DNA of 64,000 nucleotides from Sinorhizobium numidicum (GTDB lineage Bacteria; Pseudomonadota; Alphaproteobacteria; Rhizobiales; Rhizobiaceae): assembly GCF_029892045.1 (NCBI RefSeq), contig NZ_CP120368.1, positions 3,472,001 to 3,536,000 of the forward strand, given 5' to 3'. The translations under genes and the position numbers were made by a program. Of this stretch, positions 8,621-19,804 are shown piece by piece; the stretch's first letter is position 1, and each line of letters begins with the position of its first letter. A model generated the notes under the pieces. The model saw nothing but the letters and a program-made list of their open reading frames with translations, was not told the origin of the DNA and made no database searches.

Positions 8621-9508
8621 ATGGAGAGAAAGCAGAAAGGCCGTTCCGGCATCGCTTTCTTCTTTGCCGCCGTCGGGCTGGTTTTCACTGCTATCCTGGC
8701 GACGGTGCTCCTCGCCAACGAGCAACGCAATCTAAAGCATCTCCTGGCCGCATTCGGGCTGCCGACGAGCTCGCTCGAAGCAGAGAAGCAACCCCAACCG
8801 ATTCCCGAAGTTGCCAAGAAACTGCAACCGCCAACCACGCTCCTGCCGGCCCGCATATTCGACGATCTGCATACCCCGGAGCAGCAGTTTCTCCGCCAAA
8901 TCCGCAGTGACCCCCGCGCGCTCTGCGAAGGCTTGCGCGAGGCGGGGTTTAGCGAGCTCGCGTGGAAGTCCGCCGAGAGCGGCAGATGGGAGTGCTCGTC
9001 CCTCGTTCCCTTTGCCCGCCCAGACGAGGAGAAGAGTTCCTCCATTTTCATCTTCGTCAAAGGCAGCGGCGAGGATGAGATCACGTCGTTCCGGGTGAAG
9101 CTGAACATCGAGCACGCCGAAGACACCCAGGCGGTCACAAGCGCCGCGGCCACGGCGGCTTCGGTCTTCCTCACCCAGGTCCGCTGGGCGGATAGGGAGA
9201 GCATCGCCTTGAAGATCCAGGCGCTGCACGAGTTCGATCTCAAGCGCTTCGGCAGTCGCATCCAGTTCAAGCAGGAGTCGGGCGACACGCCCCGCTACAA
9301 TTTCCTCGCCAATCAGGCGGCGCGGACGAGACCGAAGAGCATCGCGGAACTCTATTTCGATCGCGCGAAATGGCTGACGCCCGGCGATGGCTCGATGGCT
9401 TCTTTCGTTCGTGGGCCGGACGCTTGGAATGAGCCGTCCAGTTCGTCCGGAGAACGACAGGAAGCGACCTCCGATCACCGGGCGGATGAGCGATCCAAGC
9501 GCCGATAG
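8621..9508 (+). CDS. Conserved hypothetical, membrane-anchored protein (possibly DUF6030)
   Basis: 295 residues. A single N-terminal membrane helix (about 12-33: FFFAAVGLVFTAILATVLLA) is followed by a soluble domain, so a periplasmic face is likely. The tail after residue 270 is charged and low in complexity. I do not recognise a catalytic motif; the two cysteines at about 107 and 125 could form a disulfide. It may belong to the rhizobial DUF6030 group, but I cannot verify that. The gene stands alone between a RIME1-like repeat and an inverted family B palindrome that begins at its own stop codon. Confidence 0.65.
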   Translation: MERKQKGRSGIAFFFAAVGLVFTAILATVLLANEQRNLKHLLAAFGLPTSSLEAEKQPQPIPEVAKKLQPPTTLLPARIFDDLHTPEQQFLRQIRSDPRALCEGLREAGFSELAWKSAESGRWECSSLVPFARPDEEKSSSIFIFVKGSGEDEITSFRVKLNIEHAEDTQAVTSAAATAASVFLTQVRWADRESIALKIQALHEFDLKRFGSRIQFKQESGDTPRYNFLANQAARTRPKSIAELYFDRAKWLTPGDGSMASFVRGPDAWNEPSSSSGERQEATSDHRADERSKRR

Positions 9509-9546
9509 AGCGGGCTGAGGAAAAGTCTGCACGGTTTTCCGCCCGA
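9506..9546. repeat. Palindromic repeat, family B (inverted copy)
   Basis: Starts inside the TAG stop of the preceding gene. Read on the minus strand it gives GGGCGGAAAACCG, then a CTTTTCCTCA core ending in CCCGCTC, matching the family at 3275, 20541 and 58673. It lies between two convergent genes and may terminate transcription. Confidence 0.65.
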
Positions 9547-9564
9547 TCTAAAAGACGCGGGAGC

Positions 9565-9996
9565 TCAGCGGTCTATGCGCGTCGAAAGGATGATCGACGA
9601 CAAGGTTTTTTCGACACCTTCGATTTCGCCGATACGATCGATCAGCAGGTCGAGTTCGCTGATGGAGGCCGCCGCCACGATCGCGATCAGGTCGAAACTG
9701 CCGCTGACCGAATGCAGTGTGCGGATCTCGCGGATCGCACTGAGTTCAGGGGTGACCCGGCTCAGAGCCCGCGACGCAATCGTGATCAGCACATGCGCCT
9801 TCACCAGGCCCCTCTCGTAGCTTTCCGAAAGGCGCACGCCGTAGCCCGCGATGACGCCCTCCCGCTCCAGTCGTTCAATGCGCGCCTGCACCGTCGTGCG
9901 CGAGAGGCCGAGCCGGCGCGCAATCGTTGCCGTCGGCATGCGGGCGTTTTCGCTCAGGATGGCGAGGAGCTCGCGGTCTTTGTCCGTCACCTGCAT
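9565..9996 (-). CDS. Lrp/AsnC-family transcriptional regulator
   Basis: 143 residues: an N-terminal AsnC-type helix-turn-helix (ARRLGLSRTTVQARIERLEREGVI, about 24-48) and a C-terminal ligand-binding RAM domain. Family members are octameric amino-acid-responsive regulators. It is transcribed away from the saccharopine-dehydrogenase-family gene across 124 bases, so I infer that it controls that gene in response to an amino acid, lysine being the natural guess. Confidence 0.88.
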   Translation of the reverse strand: MQVTDKDRELLAILSENARMPTATIARRLGLSRTTVQARIERLEREGVIAGYGVRLSESYERGLVKAHVLITIASRALSRVTPELSAIREIRTLHSVSGSFDLIAIVAAASISELDLLIDRIGEIEGVEKTLSSIILSTRIDR

Positions 9997-10120
9997 ATCG
10001 TCGATCCGCTTCGGCGAAATGCCGAATATTGGCCAGCGATTTAGCCATTTTCGCGCTTCAAATCAACCTGCCGCCGCAGGACAATGAGCAATGAAGAAGC
10101 TCATACTCCGGGGGAAAAGA

Positions 10121-11224
10121 ATGAAGGACATCGTCGTTATCGGCGCCGGCAAGATCGGTTCGACCATCGCGCGAATGCTGGCGCATTCCGGCGATTATCG
10201 CGTCTGCGTCGCCGATCGCAGCGCCGAGCAGTTGCGCCAGATCGAAGAGCACGACGCCATCTCGACCGCCACCGTCGACATTGCCGACAAAAAGACTCTT
10301 GTCACTCTGCTTGCCGGCAAATTCGCGGTTTTGAGCGCCGCGCCATTCCAGCTCACGGTTGCCATTGCCGAAGCCGCCGCAGACGCCGGGATTCACTATC
10401 TCGACCTGACGGAGGACGTCGAATCGACCCGCCTGGTCAAGGCGATCGGCGCTAAGGCGAAGACCGCTTTCATTCCGCAATGCGGCCTTGCACCCGGCTT
10501 CATCTCGATCGTTGCCAATGACCTTGCTAAGCGCTTCGACACCCTTGAGAGCGTGCGCATGCGCGTGGGCGCCCTGCCGCAATATCCGTCGAACGCGCTC
10601 AACTATAATCTCACCTGGAGCACGGACGGCGTCATCAACGAATATATCGAACCCTGCGAAGCGATCGTCGAAGGTTCGCTGATCGAAGTGCCGGCGATGG
10701 AAGAGCGCGAAGAATTCTCGCTCGACGGCGTCACCTATGAAGCATTCAATACGTCCGGCGGTCTCGGGACGCTCTGCGAAACGCTCAAGGGCAAGGTCCG
10801 GACGCTGAACTATAAGACGATTCGCTATCCCGGCCACGCCGCGATCTTCAAGGCGCTCCTCAACGACCTCGGCCTGCGCCACCGCCGTGAGGTGCTGAAG
10901 GACATTCTTGAGAACGCGCTGCCGACCACGACGCAGGACGTCGTCGTCGTCTTCGTGACCGTCTCCGGCTTCCGCGATGGCCGGCTCATCCAGGAGACCT
11001 ACGCAAACAAGGTCTATAGCGGCGTGGTCGCCGGGCGCATGCACAGCGGCATTCAGATCACCACCGCAGGTAGCATCTGCGCCGTTCTCGATCTGCTTGC
11101 CGATGGCAATATCCCGACGAACGGCTTCGTCCGCCAGGAGGATATCGCCCTCGATACCTTCCTCGCCAACCGCTTCGGCCACTACTACGCCCCGAAGACC
11201 GAACTGGAGCGCGCCGCAAGCTGA
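10121..11224 (+). CDS. Saccharopine dehydrogenase-family protein
   Basis: NAD(P)-dependent dehydrogenase of 367 residues. The Rossmann fold begins at the N terminus (VVIGAGKIGSTIARML) and the C-terminal saccharopine-dehydrogenase domain follows. The start at 10121 has a GGGGGAAAAGA stretch before it and gives a clean nucleotide-binding N terminus; an ATG at 10091 would add ten basic residues. Relatives act in lysine breakdown or synthesis, or in polyamine pathways. The pairing with an Lrp regulator suggests an amino-acid catabolic role. The exact reaction is not decidable from sequence alone. Confidence 0.8.
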   Translation: MKDIVVIGAGKIGSTIARMLAHSGDYRVCVADRSAEQLRQIEEHDAISTATVDIADKKTLVTLLAGKFAVLSAAPFQLTVAIAEAAADAGIHYLDLTEDVESTRLVKAIGAKAKTAFIPQCGLAPGFISIVANDLAKRFDTLESVRMRVGALPQYPSNALNYNLTWSTDGVINEYIEPCEAIVEGSLIEVPAMEEREEFSLDGVTYEAFNTSGGLGTLCETLKGKVRTLNYKTIRYPGHAAIFKALLNDLGLRHRREVLKDILENALPTTTQDVVVVFVTVSGFRDGRLIQETYANKVYSGVVAGRMHSGIQITTAGSICAVLDLLADGNIPTNGFVRQEDIALDTFLANRFGHYYAPKTELERAAS

Positions 11225-11250
11225 GCTTTGGCGACCGCTTAAAGAGACCG

Positions 11251-11284
11251 AAATGCCCGGACAGCATCCCGGGCATTTTATTTT
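11251..11284 (+). terminator. Terminator behind the saccharopine-dehydrogenase-family gene
   Basis: Perfect 10-bp stem AAATGCCCGG / CCGGGCATTT (11251-11260, 11269-11278) with an 8-base loop, followed by TATTTT, 27 bases past the stop. Confidence 0.8.
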
Positions 11285-11407
11285 CCGGACAGAATGGCAA
11301 CGCTCCGCCGGGACAAGCGCGACGGCCGCTTGCAAAGCTGTGTCTCCATCTCGCCGCCAAAACGGTGACGACCTTGGAGTCATAGCGGGCGAAAGCTAGC
11401 CGTCCGC

Positions 11408-11764
11408 TTACACGATACTTCTCTCCATCTTCTGCCCTCGGCTGGAGACCAGCTTCAGCCATGGCGCCGAATGGAAGGCGGCCATGAGCAAGTACATCGG
11501 AACCATTCCGTTCAGCGGTGAAGCATCTTGCGTCGAAGAGCAGATCATATCGGCACCACCTGTAGCGGCCGTCAGCAGCGCCATGATCGCGAATGTCGGC
11601 GCGGCAGCGAGGGATAGCCAATCAGCTATGCCTCGCGCTGCCGCACTGGCAGCTCCGGCACTGGCACCACCGGCAACGGCAGATCCATCGCCGGCAGTCG
11701 ACCTTCCATTCGGGCGGTCTGAGTGGAGTGGCATCGGAACCTCAACTCCGACCATACTCGTCAT
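11408..11764 (-). CDS. Small hydrophobic protein coupled to DUF899 gene
   Basis: 118 residues from ATG 11764, or 108 from ATG 11734. Either start overlaps or abuts the end of the upstream DUF899 gene (stop at 11742-11744), so translation is probably coupled. The N-terminal part is Ala/Gly/Ser-rich and likely disordered. The C-terminal half has hydrophobic stretches (SLAAAPTFAIMALLTAATGG and GMVPMYLLMAAFH) that could form two membrane helices. I recall similar small proteins in rhizobia but no named function. Confidence 0.6.
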   Translation of the reverse strand: MTSMVGVEVPMPLHSDRPNGRSTAGDGSAVAGGASAGAASAAARGIADWLSLAAAPTFAIMALLTAATGGADMICSSTQDASPLNGMVPMYLLMAAFHSAPWLKLVSSRGQKMERSIV

Positions 11765-12539
11765 GGAGACGCCACCAGACACCGCTCTCGTTGCGCCCCT
11801 TGGGGGCACGGTCGAGCCATTGATACATACCCCATAGGCCGTCCAGTCCGCGCGCATAGCTGGAATAGGTATGATAGACGTTGCCGTCGTCGAGCACGAA
11901 CGCGCTTACGCCCGGCCTGTCGCGCGTATATGTGGCAACGTCGGTTCCAGTCATCGCTGCGATTTGCGCGACCGGTCCCTCGCCGGGTGACTGCCATTCC
12001 TGCATGGTCTTGCCTGCGAGCAGCTCGGGTGCCGGCGGCTCGCGGCGAAAGTTGTATTCTATGCTGCCCTCCCGCTGCTGCTCCTCAGTGAACCAAACGC
12101 TGAAGTCGCGGTTAAAGTCGCCGTCGTTCGAGGACGCCCAAGGGAAGGTCCAGCCCATCCGCCGCTTGAACCCTTGCAGCTTTGCGAGCGGTGCACGCGA
12201 CACCGCGGAGAAGGCGACATCATGATTCTCAAGATGAACGACGATGCCGTTGAAACCATCCGCGATCGACGAGCAGGACGGGCACCCGGCCGTATAGTCG
12301 GGTCCGAACATGAAATGGTAGACGAGGAGCTGCGAGCGCCCACGGAAGAGGTCCTTAAGCGAGGCGCTCCCCTGTTCGGTCTCGAATCGGTATTCCTTAT
12401 CGACCCGGACCCACGGTAAATCCTGGCGTCGCCGCGCCAGCTCGTCGCTGCGCCGCGTCAGCTCTTTCTCCGCCGCAAGCAGTTCGAGCCGCGCTGCCAG
12501 CCACTTTTCACGTGTTCCAGTCACATGTGCCGTCATCAT
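11742..12539 (-). CDS. DUF899 family thioredoxin-like protein
   Basis: 265 residues. The early part has a coiled, charged helix (about 10-38). A thioredoxin-like domain follows, with a CxxC pair Cys86-Cys89 (AGCPSCSSIADGFNG) and, later, DGNVYHTYSSYARG and WRLHDEY near the C terminus. DUF899 proteins are predicted thiol-disulfide or peroxiredoxin-like enzymes of unproven role. No signal peptide, so cytoplasmic. It is divergent from a helix-turn-helix regulator across 119 bases and is followed by a small membrane protein with overlapping frames. Confidence 0.85.
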   Translation of the reverse strand: MMTAHVTGTREKWLAARLELLAAEKELTRRSDELARRRQDLPWVRVDKEYRFETEQGSASLKDLFRGRSQLLVYHFMFGPDYTAGCPSCSSIADGFNGIVVHLENHDVAFSAVSRAPLAKLQGFKRRMGWTFPWASSNDGDFNRDFSVWFTEEQQREGSIEYNFRREPPAPELLAGKTMQEWQSPGEGPVAQIAAMTGTDVATYTRDRPGVSAFVLDDGNVYHTYSSYARGLDGLWGMYQWLDRAPKGRNESGVWWRLHDEYGRS

Positions 12540-12658
12540 TCTTCTCCCTTGCCTATCTGTCGTCGCACCATTCCTGGCGCGACGTGTTGCTTGCTGGTCG
12601 TGAGGTAGAATAGAACCGGATATCGAATGGTGAGAGTTACAAGTGTGACGGGATTCCG

Positions 12659-13879
12659 ATGGACTCGCTGATCACCGCTGCAGCGCGGGCGCTTGCGGCC
12701 GGTGATCCGCTCGGCGCATTGAAGCGGGTCGCCCTGCGTGGCGATGCGCCTGCACTCGCACTCAGAGGCATTGCAATGGCGCAGCTCGGCGATCTCGTTC
12801 GAGCAAAGGCTCTCCTCAAAAGTGCTGCACGCGCCTTCGGTCCGAAAGAGGCGGTGGCGCGCGCGCGGTGCGTCGTCGCCGAAGCCGAGGTTGCACTGGT
12901 CTCGCGCGACCTCTCCTGGCCTGCCAAGGCGCTCGACGCCGCGCGGGCGACGCTCGAAGCGCACGGCGACCGCATAAATGCCGCGCATGCGCGGCATCTT
13001 AAGGTCCGGCGCCTGCTCTTGATCGGTCGCCTCGACGAGGCCGAGCGCACACTCGCCGTGCTCGATCCCACGCCGCTCCCGGCCGCGTCGAGGGTCGCTC
13101 ATGAGCTGGCGGTTGCGGGAATCGCTGTTCGGCGCCTGAAGACGAAGGAGGCGCGCACTGCGCTCACTCGGGCCGAGCACGCCGCGCGCGAGGCGGATAT
13201 CCCCGCGCTGACGGCGGAGGTCGAAAGCGCATCCCTCATCCTGAAGACGCCCGCGGCGCGGCTGATTGCGCGTGGCGAGGAACGCCCCCTCCTGCTTGAG
13301 GAGGTCGAAGCGCTCCTGTCGTCAGGCACGCTCGTCATGGACGCATGCCGCCATGTCGTCCGGGGCGAAGGCCCGGTGGTTTCGCTCGCGACACGCCCGG
13401 TGTTGTTCGCGCTTGCCCGCGCGCTTGGTGAAGCCTGGCCCGGAGACGTGCCGAGAAGCACGCTCGTTCAACGCGCCTTCCGGGCGAAGCATGCCGATGA
13501 ATCGCATCGCGCACGGTTGCGGGTCGAAGTCGGGCGGCTTCGCCTCGAGCTTCGGATGCTGGCAGAGGTGAGGGCGACGAAGCGAGGCTTTACACTGGCG
13601 CCGCGCCGTGCCCGCGAGGTCGTCGTGCTGGCGCCGCCGGCCGAAGAGCAGCATGCCGCAGTGCTCGCCTTTCTCGCCGACGGCGAGTCGTGGTCGAGCT
13701 CGGCGCTCGCGATTGCGCTTGGAGCCAGCCCGCGCACCGTGCAGCGGGCGCTCGATCAGCTTGCGGCGGCAGGCAAGGTGCAGCCGTTCGGTCGCGGGCG
13801 AGCGCGACGTTGGGTGACCCAGCCCATGCCGGGATTCCCGACAATCTTGTTACTCCCCGGTCGACTGCCAAGTGATTAG
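12659..13879 (+). CDS. Transcriptional regulator with TPR-like N terminus and two DNA-binding domains
   Basis: 406 residues. Residues about 1-200 are Ala-rich helical repeats resembling TPRs. A winged-helix segment follows (about 255-325, with RLRVEVGRLRLELRML and a KRGFTLAP wing, as in OmpR-type domains). A second helix-turn-helix sits at about 340-385 (LAIALGASPRTVQRALDQLAAAGK). No receiver domain is seen. It is divergent from the DUF899 gene and 9 bases upstream of a beta-propeller gene, so it probably controls both sides. The inducing signal is unknown. Confidence 0.7.
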   Translation: MDSLITAAARALAAGDPLGALKRVALRGDAPALALRGIAMAQLGDLVRAKALLKSAARAFGPKEAVARARCVVAEAEVALVSRDLSWPAKALDAARATLEAHGDRINAAHARHLKVRRLLLIGRLDEAERTLAVLDPTPLPAASRVAHELAVAGIAVRRLKTKEARTALTRAEHAAREADIPALTAEVESASLILKTPAARLIARGEERPLLLEEVEALLSSGTLVMDACRHVVRGEGPVVSLATRPVLFALARALGEAWPGDVPRSTLVQRAFRAKHADESHRARLRVEVGRLRLELRMLAEVRATKRGFTLAPRRAREVVVLAPPAEEQHAAVLAFLADGESWSSSALAIALGASPRTVQRALDQLAAAGKVQPFGRGRARRWVTQPMPGFPTILLLPGRLPSD

Positions 13880-13888
13880 GATGGAAGC

Positions 13889-14575
13889 ATGAAACGAACC
13901 AAAGCCGAAATCCTCCGTGAATATGGGCCCTTTCCGGGTGCCGACCAGGTGCATGGGGTTACGTTTGACGGCCAGCACGTCTGGTTTGCGTCCGGAGACA
14001 AGCTGAACGCCTTTGATCCTGCGAGCGGGGAGGCGGTGCGCTCGATCGACATCGCCGCACACGCGGGAACGGCCTTCGACGGCCAGCACCTGTTTCAGAT
14101 CGCCGAGGATCGCATCCAGAAGATCGACCCGAAGACCGGCCGTGTGCTCGCGACGATCCCGGCGCCTGGCGGCGGCGGTGACTCGGGGCTCGCCTGGGCC
14201 GAAGGCACGCTCTGGGTCGGGCAGCATCGCGGCCGGAGGATCCATCAAGTCGATCCCCAAACGGGGGCAATTCTTCGCACCATCGAATCGAACCGCGTCG
14301 TCACCGGGGTCACCTGGGTCGACGGGGAGCTCTGGCACGGCACCTGGGAAGGTGACGAGAGCGAGGTCAGGCGCGTCGATCCTGAAACGGGAGAGGTCCT
14401 GGAGAAGCTCGACATGCCTCCCGGTGTGGGCGTGTCAGGGCTCGAATCCGACGGCGGCGATCAGTTCTTCTGCGGCGGCGGAGCGGGCGGGAAGGTGCGG
14501 GCCATCCGCCGGCCTAGGCGAGGCCCTGCAACGGGCCGTCGCTCAGAGACCCCCGTCGGCTCCAAGCGCAAATAA
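13889..14575 (+). CDS. Beta-propeller protein (glutamine-cyclotransferase/PQQ-like repeats)
   Basis: 228 residues, no signal peptide. Repeated blades of the form V-x-P-x-T-G-x-V/I-L recur about every 40-45 residues (FDPASGEAVRSI, IDPKTGRVLATI, VDPQTGAILRTI, VDPETGEVLEKL), each preceded by a DG/EG-x-LW strand. Such folds bind ligands or act as cyclotransferases or lactonases, and no catalytic set can be assigned here. It follows the regulator by 9 bases and is probably co-transcribed. The last 25 residues are basic and low in complexity. Confidence 0.7.
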   Translation: MKRTKAEILREYGPFPGADQVHGVTFDGQHVWFASGDKLNAFDPASGEAVRSIDIAAHAGTAFDGQHLFQIAEDRIQKIDPKTGRVLATIPAPGGGGDSGLAWAEGTLWVGQHRGRRIHQVDPQTGAILRTIESNRVVTGVTWVDGELWHGTWEGDESEVRRVDPETGEVLEKLDMPPGVGVSGLESDGGDQFFCGGGAGGKVRAIRRPRRGPATGRRSETPVGSKRK

Positions 14576-14668
14576 CCGAAGCCCTGAAGAACAGCTTTGC
14601 GCAAGTGGCCCTTCCGACCGCGAGTGGTCCCCCGACGCCGTGTTAACGAGCGCATGCTGTTTGGGGCA

Positions 14669-14694
14669 CAAAAAAACCCCGCCTGAAGCGGGGC
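14669..14694 (-). terminator. Terminator of the atp operon
   Basis: On the minus strand: stem GCCCCGC...GCGGGG with a short loop, followed by a run of seven to eight T. It lies about 40 bases past the atpC stop. The hairpin also faces the end of the beta-propeller gene on the other strand. Confidence 0.85.
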
Positions 14695-14730
14695 TCTTCC
14701 TGTGCCTTATCCCTTGTCGGGATGTCCCTT

Positions 14731-15141
14731 TCAGGCCGGGATGACGATCTCCCCGAGCTTCGTCAGTTCGGCGATGAACTGTTCGAGACGGGTCCTCTTC
14801 TCGTCGTTGGCGCCTTCCAATTCGGCGCGAACCGCATCGATGCGGTTCTCGAGGACCGTGGGGTCGAGCTCGTCGACATGAACCGCCGATTCAGCAAGCA
14901 GCGTGCATCCGGTCGGCAGGACATCCGCAAAGCCACCGAAAACCGCGTAGCGCTCGGTCTTCCCGTCGGCCGTCTTGACCGTTACCACGCCCGGCTTGAC
15001 GGTCGTCATGGTCGGCGCGTGATGGGCCATCACGGTCATCTCGCCCTCGGTCGCCGGAATGACGACTTCCGTCACCTTTTCTGAGAGCAGCAGCCGCTCC
15101 GGGGAAACAAGCTCAAAATTGAAACTCTCGGCCATGACCAT
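14731..15141 (-). CDS. atpC: ATP synthase F1 epsilon subunit
   Basis: 136 residues; the start may be ATG 15141 or the in-frame ATG 15135. N-terminal beta-sandwich (FNFELVSPERLLLSEKV, then GEMTVMAHHAPTMTTVKPG) and a C-terminal helical hairpin. It is part of the rotor stalk and can inhibit the enzyme. It is last in atpHAGDC; a 119-base gap separates it from atpD. Confidence 0.95.
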   Translation of the reverse strand: MVMAESFNFELVSPERLLLSEKVTEVVIPATEGEMTVMAHHAPTMTTVKPGVVTVKTADGKTERYAVFGGFADVLPTGCTLLAESAVHVDELDPTVLENRIDAVRAELEGANDEKRTRLEQFIAELTKLGEIVIPA

Positions 15142-15260
15142 TCACTTCTGGTAAGCGCGCTGCGAAACGACAGCGGGCTGTGCATCTTCTCTGCCCCTTC
15201 ACATCGCGGCAGAATGAAAACCGCGGCGCGAATTAGCCGCGCCACGGTTCGCAATGCTGG

Positions 15261-16799
<1,539 letters not shown>

Positions 16800-17681
16800 T
16801 TAGAGCGCTTCCGCGCCAGAGATGATTTCAATGAGTTCCTTGGTGATCTGCGCCTGCCGCTGACGGTTGTAGTTGAGCGTCAGCTTGTTGATCATGTCGC
16901 CGGCATTGCGCGTCGCATTGTCCATGGCGCTCATCTTGGCGCCCATTTCGCCCGCGACGTTCTCGAGCAATGCCCGGAAGATCTGCACGGAAATATTGCG
17001 CGGAATGAGATCGCTGAGGATGGCGCCGGCGTCCGGCTCATACTCGTAGATCGCCGATGCGTCCGCGGTACCGGCCGAAACTTCGCCGTCCGAAGCCGGG
17101 ATGAGCTGCTGGGCAGTCGGAACCTGCGAAATGACGGACTTGAACTCGGAATAGAACAGCGTGCAGACGTCGAACTCGCCGTTTTCGAAGAGCCCGATCA
17201 CCTTGTGGCCGATCCGATCGGCATTTTCGAAGCCGACCTTCTTGACTTCACGCAGGTCGACGCGGTCGATGATCAGCGACGCGAATTCACGGCGCAGAAT
17301 ATCGAAGCCCTTCTTGCCGACGCAGATGATCTTCACCGTCTTGCCCTGCGCGAGCAGCTTGCGTACGTGGTCGCGCGCGAAGCGGGCGATCTGCGAATTG
17401 AAGCCGCCGCAAAGCCCGCGTTCCGCCGTGCAGACGATCAAGAGATGCGTATCGTCCCCGCCGGTCCCGGTCATCAGCCGCGGCGCGCTGTCGTCCGCGC
17501 CGACCGCCTGGGCGATATTGGCGAGAACGGCAGCCATACGCTGCGAATAGGGCCGGGCGGCCTCGGCCGCCTCCTGCGCGCGCCGAAGCTTCGCCGCGGC
17601 GACCATCTTCATCGCCTTGGTGATCTTCTGCGTCGCCTTTACGGAGGCGATCCGATTTTTCAGATCCTTAAGTGAAGGCAT
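16800..17681 (-). CDS. atpG: ATP synthase F1 gamma subunit
   Basis: 293 residues, the central rotor shaft. The N-terminal helix [20 protein letters not shown] and the C-terminal helix with NASRNAGD-type motif ([20 protein letters not shown]) are typical. The 27-base gap to atpA and conserved order support co-transcription. Confidence 0.96.
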   Translation of the reverse strand: MPSLKDLKNRIASVKATQKITKAMKMVAAAKLRRAQEAAEAARPYSQRMAAVLANIAQAVGADDSAPRLMTGTGGDDTHLLIVCTAERGLCGGFNSQIARFARDHVRKLLAQGKTVKIICVGKKGFDILRREFASLIIDRVDLREVKKVGFENADRIGHKVIGLFENGEFDVCTLFYSEFKSVISQVPTAQQLIPASDGEVSAGTADASAIYEYEPDAGAILSDLIPRNISVQIFRALLENVAGEMGAKMSAMDNATRNAGDMINKLTLNYNRQRQAQITKELIEIISGAEAL

Positions 17682-17708
17682 CCGTTGTCCGTCCTAACTG
17701 AAATCCGC

Positions 17709-19238
17709 TCAGGCGAAAGACTTGGCGAAGCTGTCGATCGCAGCCTTCAGCTTGCCCTTGGTGTCGTCGGAGATCGCCTTTTCCTTGCGGATGGCTTCCA
17801 GCACGTCCTTGCCTTCGGAACGCAGGTAGGAAAGCAGACCCTGTTCGAACTTGCTGACCTCGCTGACCGGCAGCTTGTCGAGATAGCCGTTGACGCCGGC
17901 GAAGATCACCGCGACCTGCTCTTCCGTCTTCAGCGGCGAGAACTGCGGCTGCTTCAGAAGCTCGGTCAGGCGGGCGCCGCGGTTCAAGAGCCGCTGCGTC
18001 GCGGCATCGAGATCCGAACCGAACTGCGCGAAGGCCGCCATTTCGCGGTACTGTGCGAGCTCACCCTTGATCGAACCTGCAACCTGCTTCATCGCCTTGA
18101 TCTGGGCCGAGGAGCCGACGCGCGAAACCGACAGGCCGACGTTAACAGCCGGACGGATGCCCTGATAAAACAGGTCGGTTTCGAGGAAGATCTGGCCGTC
18201 GGTGATCGAGATCACGTTGGTCGGAATGAACGCCGACACGTCGTTGCCCTGCGTTTCGATGACCGGCAGAGCCGTCAGCGAACCGGCACCTTGGTCATCG
18301 TTGAGCTTTGCAGCGCGCTCGAGCAGGCGGGAATGCAGGTAGAAGACGTCGCCCGGATAGGCTTCGCGGCCCGGCGGACGACGCAGGAGCAGCGACATCT
18401 GGCGGTAGGCGACGGCCTGCTTGGAAAGGTCGTCATAGCCGATCAGGGCATGCTTGCCGTTGTCGCGGAAATATTCGCCCATCGTGCAGCCGGCGAACGG
18501 TGCGAGGTACTGCATCGGAGCCGGATCGGAAGCCGTTGCCGCAACGATGATCGAGTACTGGAGAGCGCCACGCTCTTCGAGAATCTTCACGAACTGCGCG
18601 ACCGTCGAGCGCTTCTGGCCGATGGCGACGTAGACGCAATAGAGCTTGTCCTGCTCCGGGCCGTTGTCGTGGATCGGCTTCTGGTTCAGGAAGGTATCGA
18701 GGATGATGGCGGTCTTGCCGGTCTGGCGGTCGCCGATGACGAGCTCGCGCTGGCCGCGGCCGACCGGAATGAGCGCATCGATCGCCTTGAGGCCGGTCGA
18801 CATCGGCTCATGAACCGACTTGCGCGGAATGATGCCCGGCGCCTTGATGTCAACGCGGGAGCGCCGCTTGGCATTGATCGGGCCCTTGCCATCGATCGGA
18901 TTGCCGAGCGCGTCGACGACGCGGCCGAGCAGTTCCGGACCGACCGGAACATCCACGATGGCGCCGGTCCGCTTGACGGTGTCACCTTCCTTGATGTCAC
19001 GGTCCGAACCGAAGATAACGACACCGACGTTGTCGGCTTCGAGGTTCAGCGCCATGCCGCGAATTCCGCCCGGGAATTCGACCATCTCGCCTGCCTGAAC
19101 ATTGTCTAGACCGTAGACGCGGGCGATACCGTCACCGACGGAAAGCACCTGGCCGACTTCGGAGACTTCTGCTTCCTGGCCGAAATTTTTAATCTGATCT
19201 TTGAGAATTGCGGAAATTTCCGCGGCGCGGATATCCAT
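17709..19238 (-). CDS. atpA: ATP synthase F1 alpha subunit
   Basis: 509 residues with the non-catalytic nucleotide site P-loop [10 protein letters not shown] and the signature [17 protein letters not shown]. Full length, no oddities. Its ATG shares one base with the TGA stop of atpH (TGATG), so translation is coupled. Confidence 0.97.
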   Translation of the reverse strand: MDIRAAEISAILKDQIKNFGQEAEVSEVGQVLSVGDGIARVYGLDNVQAGEMVEFPGGIRGMALNLEADNVGVVIFGSDRDIKEGDTVKRTGAIVDVPVGPELLGRVVDALGNPIDGKGPINAKRRSRVDIKAPGIIPRKSVHEPMSTGLKAIDALIPVGRGQRELVIGDRQTGKTAIILDTFLNQKPIHDNGPEQDKLYCVYVAIGQKRSTVAQFVKILEERGALQYSIIVAATASDPAPMQYLAPFAGCTMGEYFRDNGKHALIGYDDLSKQAVAYRQMSLLLRRPPGREAYPGDVFYLHSRLLERAAKLNDDQGAGSLTALPVIETQGNDVSAFIPTNVISITDGQIFLETDLFYQGIRPAVNVGLSVSRVGSSAQIKAMKQVAGSIKGELAQYREMAAFAQFGSDLDAATQRLLNRGARLTELLKQPQFSPLKTEEQVAVIFAGVNGYLDKLPVSEVSKFEQGLLSYLRSEGKDVLEAIRKEKAISDDTKGKLKAAIDSFAKSFA

Positions 19239-19804
19239 CAGCCGACCTCTTTCAGTGCAAGCTTAAGGGTAGAGAGTTTGGTGCGAAGGGAGGTGTCAAT
19301 CTGGCGGGAACCGACCTTGACGATCAGACCTCCAAGAATAGACGGATCGACGGTGACGTTGACCGCCACGTCTTTGCCGGTGACGCCTTTCAGCGTCGCC
19401 TTCAATTCAGTTTGCTGCGCTTCAGTCAGCGCATGCGCCGACGTGACGTCGGCAGAGATCTCGCCCCGGTGGCGCGCGGCGAACAGGCGGAAAGCCTTGA
19501 TGATGCCCGGCAGCACAAAGAGGCGGCGGTTGCGCGCGACGACCTTGAGGAAGTTGCCGACCAGCCCGGGAAAACCAGCCTTCTCGACGATCGCCGAAAT
19601 GGCCTTGAACTGGTCGTCGGCAGAAAAGACAGGGCTCACGATCAGCCGCTTGAGATCGTCGCTGCCGTCGATCAGCGCCTGAACACGGTCGAGATCCGAA
19701 CCGACCGCCTCGACCGAACCGGCATCGAGCGCAAGCTCGAAAAGCGAGGACGCATATCTTTCTGCAACACCGGAAATAAGCTGGGATGTGTCTGCCACGG
19801 GCAC
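19238..19804 (-). CDS. atpH: ATP synthase F1 delta subunit
   Basis: 188 residues, the peripheral-stalk cap that joins F1 to Fo b subunits. An N-terminal helical bundle ([20 protein letters not shown]) and a C-terminal beta region ([25 protein letters not shown]) are seen. It is first in the operon. The Fo genes are not here, as expected in rhizobia, where F1 and Fo genes are in separate clusters. The roughly 250 bases upstream must hold the operon promoter, but I cannot point to a clear -35/-10 pair. Confidence 0.94.
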   Translation of the reverse strand: MPVADTSQLISGVAERYASSLFELALDAGSVEAVGSDLDRVQALIDGSDDLKRLIVSPVFSADDQFKAISAIVEKAGFPGLVGNFLKVVARNRRLFVLPGIIKAFRLFAARHRGEISADVTSAHALTEAQQTELKATLKGVTGKDVAVNVTVDPSILGGLIVKVGSRQIDTSLRTKLSTLKLALKEVG

